A DNA stretch of 64,000 bases, taken from NCBI GenBank assembly GCA_030581615.1, contig JAKTTT010000040.1, forward strand, positions 124,001 to 188,000, written 5' to 3'. Below the pieces are notes generated by a model, which saw only the letters and a program-made list of their open reading frames with translations, was not told where the DNA came from and made no database searches. Positions 54,230-64,000 of the stretch are shown here, one piece after another; the first letter of the stretch is position 1; every line of letters begins with the position of its first letter. The stretch comes from Alloascoidea africana. Its lineage: Eukaryota > Ascomycota > Alloascoideomycetes > Alloascoideales > Alloascoideaceae. Made by a program: the position numbers and the translations under genes.

Positions 54230-54567
54230 CAGCTCACCTATATGATCCTTTTTTGATGTTTTCTTTTAGTTTATGCACCTATATAGAGACATACCATAAG
54301 AACTATAGACTTTTTTTTTGGTTTACGGAGGCGAAAGGACAAGAGACATGTATTTGGGCAAACTTTGAAAAAGGCAGCAGCAAGAACAAAACAAAAACAA
54401 ACTCAATAACAGAAAATCCGCTGGATATAGAGGTTTACCATATCTTATATTATACAAACAATAAAACCGTACAAGAACAAGAATGTCAGTAATGATAATC
54501 AGCAAGCAAGCCAAACGAACATTAGACCAGGTGGGAACAAACAAAACTTTTGATCCATGGTTACCAT
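54230..54567. other. convergent FAD1/NUF2 3' flanks
   Basis: AT-rich spacer containing a T9 run. No gene or hairpin recognised. Confidence 0.5.
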
Positions 54568-55959
54568 CTATTTAGAAGTAATGGCAATTTGCTGGTTCAT
54601 CTCATTTAAATATGTGTTAATGTGCATTTGCAACCTTTGACATTCAGTCATAGTTTCCTTAACCTCATTATCAAAAGTCATTTTTAGCTCTGCTTTTTTC
54701 TTCTCAGTCGCTTCAATAAATTGCTTCTTTTGATCCATATCTTGTTGTTTGACTGTTCGTTCGGCAACGAGGTTCGAGTATGTCTCTTGCAATTGGTTCA
54801 TCTTCTCCTTTGCAGCTTGATTCTTGGACTCTGATTGTTGTTGAGCACGCTCTATCCTTTCCTCAGAGTTTGTTATTTGTCGGTGTAGTCGCTCGATCTT
54901 ATGGTCTAGTCTATAGCTTGTCAAGGAATTCTGTTCTTGAAGTTCTTGTAATCTACTAAGCTTCCGCAGGGCCTCCTCTTCCTTTTGCAGTTCGGCCTCT
55001 ATCTCTTCAGCCAGCTTGTGACATGATTTTAAGTCAGCCTCAATTAGGCCAAATGAACCCGTCGAAACTTGCAAGTTTCGGGCTCTTTTTTCCAGGTTGT
55101 CTAGCTCCTGCTTTGCATTTTCTAACGAGTCGCTCATGTCGCTGTTAATCTTGTGCAGGATCTGTGGGGAGTCGACAACATAGGGCTTCATCTCCTCAAT
55201 TGTTTTCTTAGTTTCTAAAATGACAAAGTTTTGGTCTTCCAATTTTGCAACCAGTCTGGTTTTCTCCTGCTTGTAGTTTCCATGTGCTTCAGTAATCGCA
55301 ATTTGGATCTTTTTGTATCTTCGAAGCTCACTCTCAACTTCGCTATTGTGCTGCTCCAACTGCTTTTTCATTTGTAAATTCTTTTCCGTGCTCGACTCCA
55401 GTTCCATTATCTTTTGTTTAAACTGCTCATTCTGTTCTGCAAGAGTTCTTATTTTATATGTCGAGTCCTCGCTTTTTTGAAACAGTTCCTCGCAGTCGTT
55501 CATCCGCTGCTCTCTAAAGCGCGCATAATTGACAACGTTCGACATGAGTCTCCGGATACGATGAGGCTCAGGCTTTACCAAATCCATAATACAAAAATCG
55601 GGAACACCCCCATTCGCAAAAAACTTGTACAGTTTACGATGCAGTGCCATAAGGTTTCGAGATTCCAGATGCGTTCCTTCTGGATCTACATCTCCTGCAG
55701 ATTCCGTAAGTGCTTCGCGAACATGTTCTTGAGAATAGTTTAAAAATGATTCTGCTATTTGTTCGAACAAAGATTGTATGAATTGGCCCGATGGTTTCAT
55801 CAACATCTCCTCTGTGACGACAAAATCACAACTTTGCAGACATCTCGCGATATCCGGGATGTCCAATAAAGGCAGTCCAAACTCATCGATCTTGCTGCTC
55901 GCCTTCCGCAGAGAAGAAGGTATTGTTGAAGTCCTATATGCTGAACTTGGTCGTGACAT
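54568..55959 (-). CDS. NUF2: Kinetochore protein Nuf2 (NDC80 complex)
   Basis: Intronless, 463 residues (S. cerevisiae 451). A short basic Ser-rich head leads into a calponin-homology-like domain: FGLPLLDIPDIARCLQSCDFVV, then FFANGGVPDFCIMDLVKPEPHRIRRLMSNVVNYARFREQRM. From about residue 135 to the end the protein is continuous coiled coil, which pairs with Ndc80 and ends in the tetramerisation segment. It binds microtubules at the outer kinetochore. The ATG at 55959 starts MSRPSS, as in other yeasts; a TTG further upstream in the same frame is ignored. Confidence 0.95.
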   Translation of the reverse strand: MSRPSSAYRTSTIPSSLRKASSKIDEFGLPLLDIPDIARCLQSCDFVVTEEMLMKPSGQFIQSLFEQIAESFLNYSQEHVREALTESAGDVDPEGTHLESRNLMALHRKLYKFFANGGVPDFCIMDLVKPEPHRIRRLMSNVVNYARFREQRMNDCEELFQKSEDSTYKIRTLAEQNEQFKQKIMELESSTEKNLQMKKQLEQHNSEVESELRRYKKIQIAITEAHGNYKQEKTRLVAKLEDQNFVILETKKTIEEMKPYVVDSPQILHKINSDMSDSLENAKQELDNLEKRARNLQVSTGSFGLIEADLKSCHKLAEEIEAELQKEEEALRKLSRLQELQEQNSLTSYRLDHKIERLHRQITNSEERIERAQQQSESKNQAAKEKMNQLQETYSNLVAERTVKQQDMDQKKQFIEATEKKKAELKMTFDNEVKETMTECQRLQMHINTYLNEMNQQIAITSK

Positions 55960-56191
55960 GGGTATTGTTGTGGAGAAGGAATCAAGACGAGGAAAAAAGA
56001 ATGGTCTCAAAATCTGTAAACAAATTCAGGTCACGTGGTAGGTGTCATGGCAACAATCGAGTCTGAGCTGTGCGGCGCTGCTGTTTCCTCTTTGGGCCAC
56101 GAAGATGGAGAGGGACGGCACCTGTGCCAACTATCCATCGAAAAGGAACAATAACCAGCTGGCGAAAACTCGAGAAGAAGCGGAAAGGGAA
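55960..56191. promoter_or_regulatory. Divergent NUF2/cornichon promoter with E-box and uORF
   Basis: A CACGTG site lies at 56032..56037. A 35-codon ATG frame (56047..56154) sits upstream of the preferred cornichon start and would be a uORF if transcribed. An in-frame ATG of the main frame lies at 56105. Confidence 0.4.
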
Positions 56192-56776
56192 ATGTTGGGG
56201 CCACATCTTGCGTTGACAGCAATATGGTTGCTAAATCTGGTAAATTTGGTCATTCAGTTTATGCTGTTTACAAAGTACATGGATTTATCATCTGGATATG
56301 TGGATGCGAAAAAAGTGGTGTCGTTTGGTACAAAAACTATGAGAACAGAGGCGATATTGAACTTTTTCGTTTCTCTCCTAGCCTTTTCTTCTGACCAGCT
56401 CAAGATTGTTGTGTTTAATGGTCCTGTGTTACTCTATAACACCTACAAGTTGTTGGTACCACCACGCCTTTCAAGACAACAAGGGTCAAAGGGGTCGGGT
56501 GAGGCCAGCGAAACCAGTGATGAAAAAAAGGAGAACGGCTGGTTTGGGTTGAATATTGATGACATGAACACAAGAAGGATAAGAAGCTTAAAGATCGAGT
56601 CTGGTCTCAAATTCATACATTGTTTTGGAGGGTTTTTTGTATACGTTGTTCTTGCATTGGTGTTTTGGGCTGAATACATGGGCGTGGATCTCAGTGGAGG
56701 TGATGCGTGGGGTCAAACAACAAATGGCTTACCCGATTTCGAAGGAGTGGTTTTGAATCCTATGAAGGGATTTTAG
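56192..56776 (+). CDS. Cornichon family (Erv14-like) cargo receptor, divergent
   Basis: Intronless, 194 residues from the ATG at 56192. Layout matches cornichon: first helix LTAIWLLNLVNLVIQFMLFTKYMDL, then SGYVDAKKVVSFGTKTMRTEAILNFFVSLLAFSSDQ in the place of the family ESDYINP...PEII segment, VVFNGPVLLYNTYKLL, and a last helix FIHCFGGFFVYVVLALVFWAEY. A loop of about 35 residues (SRQQGSKGSGEASETSDEKKE) separates helices 2 and 3, longer than in Erv14 (138 residues in total). The tail is also extended. Cornichons are COPII cargo receptors in ER exit. An upstream ATG (56105) would add 29 residues; homology favours the later start. Confidence 0.75.
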   Translation: MLGPHLALTAIWLLNLVNLVIQFMLFTKYMDLSSGYVDAKKVVSFGTKTMRTEAILNFFVSLLAFSSDQLKIVVFNGPVLLYNTYKLLVPPRLSRQQGSKGSGEASETSDEKKENGWFGLNIDDMNTRRIRSLKIESGLKFIHCFGGFFVYVVLALVFWAEYMGVDLSGGDAWGQTTNGLPDFEGVVLNPMKGF

Positions 56777-59176
56777 TAGGGGAGATGTGATACCTTGCGA
56801 TGTTTTAATCACTTACGAAAGACAATAAAAAGCGGGTTAAACTGTTTCATTTGACTATACCGTGAAGATGAACTTAATGAATTGTTGACTTCTTTTGATC
56901 TCGTATATGCGAATATGCTAGGCATGCTGATTGAGTCTTTCTCTTATTAGCAGCGGATAGTGTGACCGATGCTTTAATGGGCATCAAGCAAATGCTCCTA
57001 TGTTCCCTTACAGTCAAGTCATCGTGGCAAACTTGTCAGTGTCAGTTGTTCAACCTTGTCAAGATCACTTGAGAAAAAAATAAATGAATTTTTTTTTAAT
57101 TCTGCCATGCGCAGCAAAGCCATAAGCAAAGATCATTAAGATCTGCCCTTCTTTTTGAGCCAATAGTTCTGATTATATTTCTCGATTAAAAACACACAAA
57201 GAAATAAAATGTTTTACTTAAATCTAGGAATTTTTGAATTACAATCCATCCGCCTTAGTGAGTCTGTAACCATATAATCGAGACTTGTGGATTTCCCTCT
57301 CTCCGTTGGTAGTGTCTGCTATGAATGATGAATCATATCCTTTAGTACCCAACGTATCTTCCCTATAAAGTTTGGTTGAGACTTCAAGGTATAGTGATCG
57401 AAACAGACAATGAGTTGGTAGCTATCTATAAACCTCAAAGCTCTCTACTCCAGCTTATTCAACATCTTCCAAGAACAAGATGGAATTGACTGTCTCTTGC
57501 TACAGACCACTAAACATGAGTGAAAGCTGGACATTTGTTCGTATCTGCAACGTCTATTTGGAACTGTCGATATTTAATTCCCACTGACAGACCTTGAATG
57601 GCCTTGTTCTAAAAAATACTTGGGCAGTTGGCAGAGTATGCCCGCTGATTCGAAGCACTGTACCTTACTCCTTCTTCAAATGATATATGCTACAAACACA
57701 CAGCGTAGTATTGGTAGAAACGAACTCTGTAGCGCCGTTAAGTGCAGAAGCAGTTGGGAACAGGAGGGGAGCAGCTATTTGTGTTAAAGTCATTTCCTCA
57801 AAGTAGTGAGTACTGTTCATGAAACTAGACAGGCATCGCTTATATCCTCCAATCGTGTTTCAGGTTTGTCTCGTAACGATACCACCAACATGTCTCCTTC
57901 CGTTACCCTTGTAACGTTTTGTCTGTAAGAAGCAGAGTGCTGGGTTAGAGAATCGAGATAGATTTAGTCCCGAATTGTTCTAGAGAACCACATGTCACGA
58001 AACAGTTATCAGTCATCTCTGCAGAAATACACGACATTTACTTTTGATTAAATAGATTCCCAAATTTCCAGATGTGCCAGGTTTATCTCGGGCTCGCCCA
58101 TTACGCAAACTTCAATGTAGATGTAAGGAGAGTGCAGTAGGGACAGGGAAGGTATACCCCAGTAATCCCCCTCCAGCTTTTAAAGATCGTAGCTCAGCGC
58201 ACTTCCAAAACTATCGAAGTTGAATTGGGCTTTGAGCGGCTACCATCTTCATCTTGTATTCTTTTGTTTCATGATAATTTCTTTGGGAATAGACACACTA
58301 AAAGGTGTATCTATCTTATGGGTTCGAAAAAAGATCAAAATGTAAATACTATGAGGGAAAAAAATAGTATCCTTGACTAGACCTCGGTTATTCTATACCT
58401 TCTTCTCTCTCACTCCCTTATCATTTGTTTCAACCTTAATGATAATCCTCTTCAAGTGTTAGTAATGGTGGAGATGATCTATTAAAAAATATTTTTCAAC
58501 AAGGAAAAAAAACATTGGAAAAAATGAGGAAGCCTAACTGATTCATCAGGACTCGGTTGTAGTTTACTTTTTTATCGTATTCTAAACATTCATCAACGAT
58601 GAGTTTGATTTATGTTTATATCCTAGACATGTTTCATATACTGGAGTGATTAAAGAAAGGCTCTGATCTATCAAAGTATTAAGTAAAAAATCTCACGCTA
58701 CTTGCCTCTTTCTCCGTTGCTCTGCCATGATAGTTATGCCCGGACAATCATTGCAATCAGAACACTGGTTTTATTAGAAAATAAGCCCGGAAGAGAGTTC
58801 CAGAGTGGTTGATATTGGAAGGAAGGGGGCGAGAAACAGTGCATTCTGAATGCAAGGGAAAGCGCATATGCAGGACATGGACTTTTTATGTATGAATGAA
58901 AATTGTAAGGGCGGTTTTGTGTTCTTGAAGGCCGTTGACAACAACAGCCAAAATCCGAGAAGGTTTTAAAATTAAGTTGTTTTTTTTCTTTTTTGCATTG
59001 GTGTATCTGTTTAGGGAAAGGGGAGCGTTACAGCTTTTTATCCAAATGTCTAACGTCTTTCTTATTTATAAAGATGCGATTTCTCGTCTACTTGATGGAT
59101 TGGATTACAACTTCTATATCTTCTTCAACATATATCACTTACACTTTCCTTTAAGTTACAAGACAAGTGCCAGAAA
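56777..59176. promoter_or_regulatory. 2.4-kb gene-free region upstream of the cyclin gene
   Basis: The longest interval in the window without a supported gene. It contains no ORF with family resemblance on either strand, no tRNA and no obvious repeats. An SCB-like CACGAAA lies at 57996..58002, about 1.2 kb before the cyclin. It may be a large regulatory region or hold an unrecognised noncoding RNA. Confidence 0.5.
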
Positions 59177-60403
59177 ATGTCAGACGCATCAGCACTGGAA
59201 ATCTTCCTCAAATCTCCAGTGAATCACCAAATGATTCAGTATATTGTAAAGAAAACGCTCAATATTTTAGAGGTTCCCAATAAGAATCACTTTGCTACAC
59301 CTCCCGAGTCGCCATCAGATGGAAACGACAACTCTAACTCCAAACCACTCTGCTCGTTGATTTCATTTGCTACTCGCATAGTCAGACATGCAAACGTCTA
59401 TACTTCGACTTTAATGGCTACCATAGTATACCTCGACAGACTGAAAAAAACGTTGCCACAAGGTTCCCAAGGAATGCCTTGCACTCTTCATCGAATTTTC
59501 CTTGCATGTCTGATTCTTTCTGCAAAAGTCCATAATGATTTTTCTCCCAAAAATGTACATTGGGCAAGGTATACGGATGGCTTGTTTTCGAATGCAGACA
59601 TAAATCTGATGGAGGTACAACTTCTTTCACTGCTAAATTGGAATGTCAGAGTCTCCAATCAAGATTTATACCATCACTTGAGTCCCTTTTTAGAACCAAT
59701 TAAAAAGAATTTACAACAGACAAGTCGACTCCGAAGTCGGTATCAACATGTTAATCGCCAGGATCGTAATCTATCCTCAACATGCAGACCAATAAAGGTC
59801 AATAGCATGTCTCCGTCTAGAAGCAAAATTCCAACTTTATCAATTTCAATTTCAAACTCACCAGCTCATTCTGAGTACCTGGTTACGCAAATACCATATT
59901 CGAATTCAATTGAACCGTCTCCATTACGAGCTAAAAGTAGTTTCGATTCGATAAGTTCTTTCGGAAGCAGATATAGCTTCAACCGTTCAGGAATTGAAAA
60001 GGGTCATAATCGACAGGTTTCAGGTTCTTCAGTATCATCTTCATCATCTTCGAAATATTCTTCCTCTGTGTCAAGTTTCCCAATGAATAATGCCTCGCCA
60101 GCAAATTTCAACGAACATATACATTATTCTTCAAGATCTTCAATCAATTCGAAAATGGCCCCATCTCTTAGCGAGTCCTTTTCCCATTACTCGATTGAAA
60201 GCCAACAATCTGAAACCCCATTGTCTTTACTATCTTTAGCCCTTGATAATGCATCTCAGATTCCCATTTTTGAAAAACTCGAGAGTAAAATCGACTTTCA
60301 AAATTTCCATCCTGCTGGGAATCAAACCAATGACCTCGAGCGCTTATCCAATCTATGCCACTACAAGTTTCATTTAGATAATGAAATTGAATTAATCTAT
60401 TGA
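59177..60403 (+). CDS. PCL-type (Pho85) cyclin
   Basis: Intronless, 408 residues. The N-terminal half is a cyclin box of the Pcl1/Pcl2/Pcl9 type: LCSLISFATRIVRHANVYTSTLMATIVYLDRLKKTLP, CTLHRIFLACLILSAKVHNDFSPKNVHWARYTDGLF and INLMEVQLLSLLNWNVRVSNQDLYHHL. The C-terminal half (about 180-380) is Ser-rich and probably disordered, with several Ser-Pro sites. Such cyclins direct the Pho85 kinase in G1 and polarity control. The exact paralogue is not assigned. The ATG has a good context and begins shortly before the cyclin fold. Confidence 0.88.
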   Translation: MSDASALEIFLKSPVNHQMIQYIVKKTLNILEVPNKNHFATPPESPSDGNDNSNSKPLCSLISFATRIVRHANVYTSTLMATIVYLDRLKKTLPQGSQGMPCTLHRIFLACLILSAKVHNDFSPKNVHWARYTDGLFSNADINLMEVQLLSLLNWNVRVSNQDLYHHLSPFLEPIKKNLQQTSRLRSRYQHVNRQDRNLSSTCRPIKVNSMSPSRSKIPTLSISISNSPAHSEYLVTQIPYSNSIEPSPLRAKSSFDSISSFGSRYSFNRSGIEKGHNRQVSGSSVSSSSSSKYSSSVSSFPMNNASPANFNEHIHYSSRSSINSKMAPSLSESFSHYSIESQQSETPLSLLSLALDNASQIPIFEKLESKIDFQNFHPAGNQTNDLERLSNLCHYKFHLDNEIELIY

Positions 60404-60952
60404 AAAGATGAGTTGAAGGTGTTGCTTTTCCTTTTCTCTTATCATGTCATGATGATGATGATTTTTTTTTTTACATTTTTATGCTGTTACAATTTGTTTA
60501 TAATTGATGGGCATTTCTTAACAATTAGTACTCAAGGAGAACTAAAGATACTCCCACACACATTTTCTGATTTTGAAATTTGGAACCGGATTTTGCATCT
60601 TTTTTTGTACTACTAGTTTTTATTCACGTTTGTTTGTTTATTTATTTTGGGGGAAAATAGTTACTTTTTTAAAATATTTACATTTGCATTAAGAATCTCA
60701 TTTTTTAAAAATGGTCTTTTTCTACAAATAAAAATCCGTTAAATGTGTATTTGGATTCGTAGACAAGCATATCGAAATGGGCGTACGGGTGTTTTTTTTT
60801 TTTTTCGTTACTCAATAGCGTTCGCATGTAGTTTGTGGAGATGGATGCACATTAACAAAACATTCAATCCTTAATCAGAACAGCAACCAAAAGAAACCAA
60901 TATCGATCTATTGTTGTTTAATAAGAATAATAATAATAATAAAAAAACAAAA
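60404..60952. other. cyclin 3' flank and PRP9 promoter
   Basis: AT-rich, with T10-type runs near 60465 and 60792 and an AAT repeat just before the PRP9 start. No gene. Confidence 0.5.
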
Positions 60953-62788
60953 ATGTCTACGATTTTGGAATCTCAACGTGTTGCACTTGAAGAATTGGAA
61001 CGTATAGAACAAGCAATAGCCGATAGATTTCAAAGAAATCCAAAGTTATTTACAGGTTCAACTGCAAATACATTGGGGAATTTGGGTACAGGAAGAAAGA
61101 AAAGAAGTCATAAAGAGTATTTATTACAACAACATGAGATTAATTTTTTCATAAAACGATATGAGGATCAATGTCGATTTTTAAAACGAAGCTTGACGAA
61201 TGATAAAAAAGAAGTTAGAAAACTTGTTTCTGGATTTTTGAATCAAAAAGAACAAGAGAAGGATGATGATCATGATGATATTTCTGAATATGAAAAAGAG
61301 GTTGAGTTACGAATAGAAGAGCTTGGTAAGCTGGAAGATCCAAATTTGGATTTTAAATTTTTCCATTCCCAACTTGAATCCATCAAAAATCACTATAGAA
61401 GATATCCAAATCATCAACCTGATGATCTAAGAAAAATTTACGCCATGAACTTACCATCTAAACGTGTGGTAATGACAAAAGAAGCCGCGTTGGGGTTACC
61501 ACCTATCCCAATATCATCATCTTCAGCACTTGTTCAACAGCAACAGAAGCAGCAGCAGGAACATAACGGTCCAATTTACAAACCCACGATTCTAAGTTCT
61601 TTTGCAACGGATTTCAACATCGATTCGCTTTTTTCAGATGAAGAACGATATGGGCTTTACCTGGATCTGATCAAGTTTCATCTTCAATATCTAAATTTGA
61701 AAACTGTGCTGCCAATTCCTTATGATCAATACCTTTCGATATTTCACAAGACTGAGGAGATACCGAATGGTGTGAAACGGGATTCGGGATATGGAGAGTA
61801 TATTATGGGATTGGCACGTTATCTTGAGAGTTTCCTCATCAAAACACAACCATTATCGAATCCTCAAACCACAATTTTGAAAATCGAGCAGGATTTTAAA
61901 CAAGAATGGGATAAAAAAATGAAACAAACCGGTGCTGCTGGTGCTGCTGGTGCTAATGATGATGGAGAAATCGGGATTAGAAATGAAGCTGGAGAGATTT
62001 ATTGTAAAGCATGTGACAAATTTTTCGCCAAAGATACTGTTTACAAAGGTCATTTGAATGGGAAAAAACACAAACGTGCAGTTGAGAAGATGAAAGAGAC
62101 AAAGGGAAGCAAAAACATTGATGATGATGGTACAGTTAGTGCATCCAAGGTTGAATTTTACGAATACAAGGTCCGGGAATTGGCGACACTTTTCGAAATC
62201 AAGATCCAGGATACAATCGGAGAGGTTCAGCGGAGAAAGAATCTTCAACGTGCCAGTGATCGGATCAAAGAATTGGAGGCGTTTGAAGAAGAACAAAACC
62301 GGTTTTCAGATGACGATGATGATGACGAGGATGGAAATAAACCCGGGCGTGGTTATGGGGATGGCGGTTCAGACTCGGATTCGGATTCAGAACGAATCAA
62401 GTCCTCGGATTCGAGTAATCCTTTAAATTTACCACTTGGATTCGATGGTAAGCCTATTCCATTTTGGCTTTGGAAGTTGAATGGATTAGGGATCAAATAT
62501 ACCTGTGAAATCTGTGGTAATGAGACGTATTTTGGACATAAGGCATTTGAGAAACATTTTGTCGAAGTTCGTCATACACATGGTTTACGATGTCTTGGAA
62601 TAGAACCCGGTTTATTGTTCAAAGGTATAACAAATATTAAAGATGCTCTTGAACTTTGGGAAAAACTGAAAAAAGATAAAAGAATGGAAGAAGGAATTAA
62701 AGAACATGCAGTGGAAATGGAAGATGAAGAAGGAAACGTTATGACTGAAAAAGTATACAATGATTTGAAAAAACAGGGCTTGTTATAG
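60953..62788 (+). CDS. PRP9: Splicing factor Prp9 / SF3a60 (SF3A3)
   Basis: Intronless, 611 residues (S. cerevisiae Prp9 530, human SF3A3 501). N-terminus STILESQRVALEELERIEQAIADRF and KEYLLQQHEINFFIKRYEDQ are family hallmarks. YLDLIKFHLQYLNLK and YDQYLSIFHKTEEIP follow. A first C2H2 finger is at about 352-376 (YCKACDKFFAKDTVYKGHLNGKKH). An acidic stretch is followed by the matrin-type finger YTCEICGNETYFGHKAFEKHFVEVRHTHGLRCLGI (about 520-555). Glu/Asp-rich runs and a Gly-Ala repeat account for the extra length. It is a U2 snRNP component that acts at the branch site. A TTG 14 codons upstream is ignored. Confidence 0.95.
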   Translation: MSTILESQRVALEELERIEQAIADRFQRNPKLFTGSTANTLGNLGTGRKKRSHKEYLLQQHEINFFIKRYEDQCRFLKRSLTNDKKEVRKLVSGFLNQKEQEKDDDHDDISEYEKEVELRIEELGKLEDPNLDFKFFHSQLESIKNHYRRYPNHQPDDLRKIYAMNLPSKRVVMTKEAALGLPPIPISSSSALVQQQQKQQQEHNGPIYKPTILSSFATDFNIDSLFSDEERYGLYLDLIKFHLQYLNLKTVLPIPYDQYLSIFHKTEEIPNGVKRDSGYGEYIMGLARYLESFLIKTQPLSNPQTTILKIEQDFKQEWDKKMKQTGAAGAAGANDDGEIGIRNEAGEIYCKACDKFFAKDTVYKGHLNGKKHKRAVEKMKETKGSKNIDDDGTVSASKVEFYEYKVRELATLFEIKIQDTIGEVQRRKNLQRASDRIKELEAFEEEQNRFSDDDDDDEDGNKPGRGYGDGGSDSDSDSERIKSSDSSNPLNLPLGFDGKPIPFWLWKLNGLGIKYTCEICGNETYFGHKAFEKHFVEVRHTHGLRCLGIEPGLLFKGITNIKDALELWEKLKKDKRMEEGIKEHAVEMEDEEGNVMTEKVYNDLKKQGLL

Positions 62789-62830
62789 AATGTTTTCTTT
62801 GTATAAGCATTAGAAAGTAAGACAAAAAAG

Positions 62831-62836
62831 CACGTG
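62831..62836 (+). promoter_or_regulatory. CACGTG E-box upstream of INP54
   Basis: The site reads GTCACGTGC on the minus strand, close to the Cbf1 consensus. It lies 43 bp after the PRP9 stop codon and 208 bp before the INP54 start. Confidence 0.3.
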
Positions 62837-63043
62837 ACCCAGTTTTCTTTTAATTTGCCGCTGGTGTGGTGTGGGGGGAAGCGCTAAGCCTGTGAAATGG
62901 TTTAAAACCGCCAGCCAGACACTAGATAGAAACAGAAACAGAAACTGGGGGGTGATCAAGAGGCCAAGAATCACCGAGAATCTGAACTTTTTTAGAAAAC
63001 AATTTCTTATTGAGGATACATTACAGTGTGTTTTATAAAGGCG

Positions 63044-64000
63044 ATGGTTAAAGCAATGGATTTTTTCAATCTTTTCTTACTCACTTATAACTGTGCCAAG
63101 GGTTCACCACCCGTTGATCTTTTATCAACCAAGATTAGGGATGCTTTACCTTATGACAATGGGGTTCCGGACTTTGCAGTATTTGGATTTGAAGAGATTT
63201 GTCCGATAATGGAGGCATCATTTGCGAGTTCAACTTTAAAGTATAGACGACATCTTGATGGGATTGTGCACCAGGCTTTAGAGTCACGGTACAATAATGG
63301 AAGTGGCAATGGCACGAATGATGGTGAAGTTGGGATTCAGTTTACCAAGATTGGAGCATCCACAATCGGGGCCATTTATATTGTTGTTTACTCTTCAATT
63401 GCAAATCAGGTAGATCCAAGTTCGATTCGGATTGCTTCCACATCCACAGGATATTTTTATTCCAGTTTGAAAGGAGCCGCTGGAGTTCGTTTTACAGTCA
63501 ATTTTAACAATCATGGACAAGAAGGAGAAGGAGAAGCAAGAAAAAGTACAGAGTTTACCTTTGTGGATGCACATTTGGCAGCAAATGAAGGTGAAACGAA
63601 TCGAAACAAGAGGAATCAAGATTTCATCAGTATTTCCCGATTTTTGGATTTTGGGGATGGATATTCTTTGTATAAACCTGGTAGTCATTTGTTTTTCATG
63701 GGTGATTTGAACTATCGAGCATCGGTTTTGCCCACTTTGATTGGCAGTTCAAGTAACCATCGTGATGCTGATGATGAGGAGGATGATAATGAACAAGTCC
63801 CAACTCGAGGATTGATTTCAAATGATAAACACAGATCAAGAAATTTGATTGTTGAGAATCGAGGATTTCAATTTGATGTTGATTCTGTACCTTTACTTGA
63901 AAGGTCGGCAACTGTTGATGAATTATCACAAGTGATTGAGGAGAAAGATGCATTTTTCGGATTTGATGAGGCTGAAATTCATTTCAATCCAACCTATAAG
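63044..64000 (+). CDS. INP54: Inositol polyphosphate 5-phosphatase Inp54-like (partial, runs off the window)
   Basis: Open from the ATG at 63044 to the right edge, 319 codons seen, so the C-terminus is missing. S. cerevisiae Inp54 is 384 residues. Motifs in order: FNLFLLTYNCAKG (first strand), FAVFGFEEICPIMEASF (the metal-binding Glu is in the usual FQE position, read FEE here), VGIQFTKIGASTIGAIYIVVY, FTFVDAHLAANEGETNRNKRNQDF, FFMGDLNYRAS and the start of the FNPTYK motif at the very edge. It removes the 5-phosphate of PI(4,5)P2; the yeast enzyme is tail-anchored in the ER, but the tail is outside the window. A second Met four codons in is an alternative start. Confidence 0.88.
   Translation, partial: MVKAMDFFNLFLLTYNCAKGSPPVDLLSTKIRDALPYDNGVPDFAVFGFEEICPIMEASFASSTLKYRRHLDGIVHQALESRYNNGSGNGTNDGEVGIQFTKIGASTIGAIYIVVYSSIANQVDPSSIRIASTSTGYFYSSLKGAAGVRFTVNFNNHGQEGEGEARKSTEFTFVDAHLAANEGETNRNKRNQDFISISRFLDFGDGYSLYKPGSHLFFMGDLNYRASVLPTLIGSSSNHRDADDEEDDNEQVPTRGLISNDKHRSRNLIVENRGFQFDVDSVPLLERSATVDELSQVIEEKDAFFGFDEAEIHFNPTYK

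Noticed and set aside
61853-62296. 147-codon antisense frame in PRP9
   Set aside because: Complement of highly conserved SF3a60 coding sequence.
1-64000. Search for transposons, virus-derived elements, terminal repeats and integrase- or polymerase-like frames
   Set aside because: None seen. All long frames are host genes or their shadows.

Overview
The window is nuclear DNA from an ascomycete budding-yeast-type genome. It is compact and AT-leaning, with about 31 protein-coding genes on both strands. I see no transposon, virus-like element, tRNA, rRNA or CRISPR array. Seventeen genes carry spliceosomal introns: 26 are well supported and one junction is doubtful. Most are 55-180 nt, start with GTAAGT/GTATGT/GTGAGT-like donors and have a CTAAC-type branch site shortly before the acceptor. 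CTG falls at conserved leucines (for example in the YHM2 carrier), so the code looks standard and not CUG-Ser. A chitin synthase with a myosin motor, an SPX-RING ligase, a DOPA-dioxygenase-like protein and this intron load point to an early-branching Saccharomycotina lineage (Yarrowia/Dipodascus/Trichomonascus-like) rather than Saccharomyces or Candida. That placement is inference.

Layout. 0-14 kb: DOPA-dioxygenase-like protein, vacuolar carboxypeptidase S, MTFP1-like mitochondrial protein, a 1919-residue class V chitin synthase, RPB8, and the sphingolipid phospholipase C ISC1. 14-30 kb: a Zn2Cys6 regulator flanked by long gene-free stretches, the YHM2 carrier, a TM9SF/EMP70 protein, a 1035-residue coiled-coil protein, POP3 and SHB17. 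30-45 kb: L-type lectin, FMP46, the SIN protein Cdc14, PRS5, an unknown protein, MTC1, RPL20, a perilipin and an SPX-RING protein. Hexanucleotide repeats are unusually dense here, inside and outside genes. 45-64 kb: ULA1, SPB4, MRP10, MTF2, FAD1, NUF2, a cornichon-family protein, a PCL-type cyclin, PRP9 and a partial INP54 running off the right edge.

Neighbours mostly belong to unrelated housekeeping pathways: transcription, splicing, RNase P, ribosome assembly, mitochondrial translation, kinetochore, secretory receptors, cofactor and nucleotide synthesis. That is normal for yeast gene order. I found no cluster that reads as one new system. The best leads are single loci: a start codon split by an intron in RPL20, an unresolved reading-frame junction in ULA1, a Pho4-type site before the SPX-RING gene, near-perfect palindromes in gene-free DNA, and the microsatellite-rich zone.
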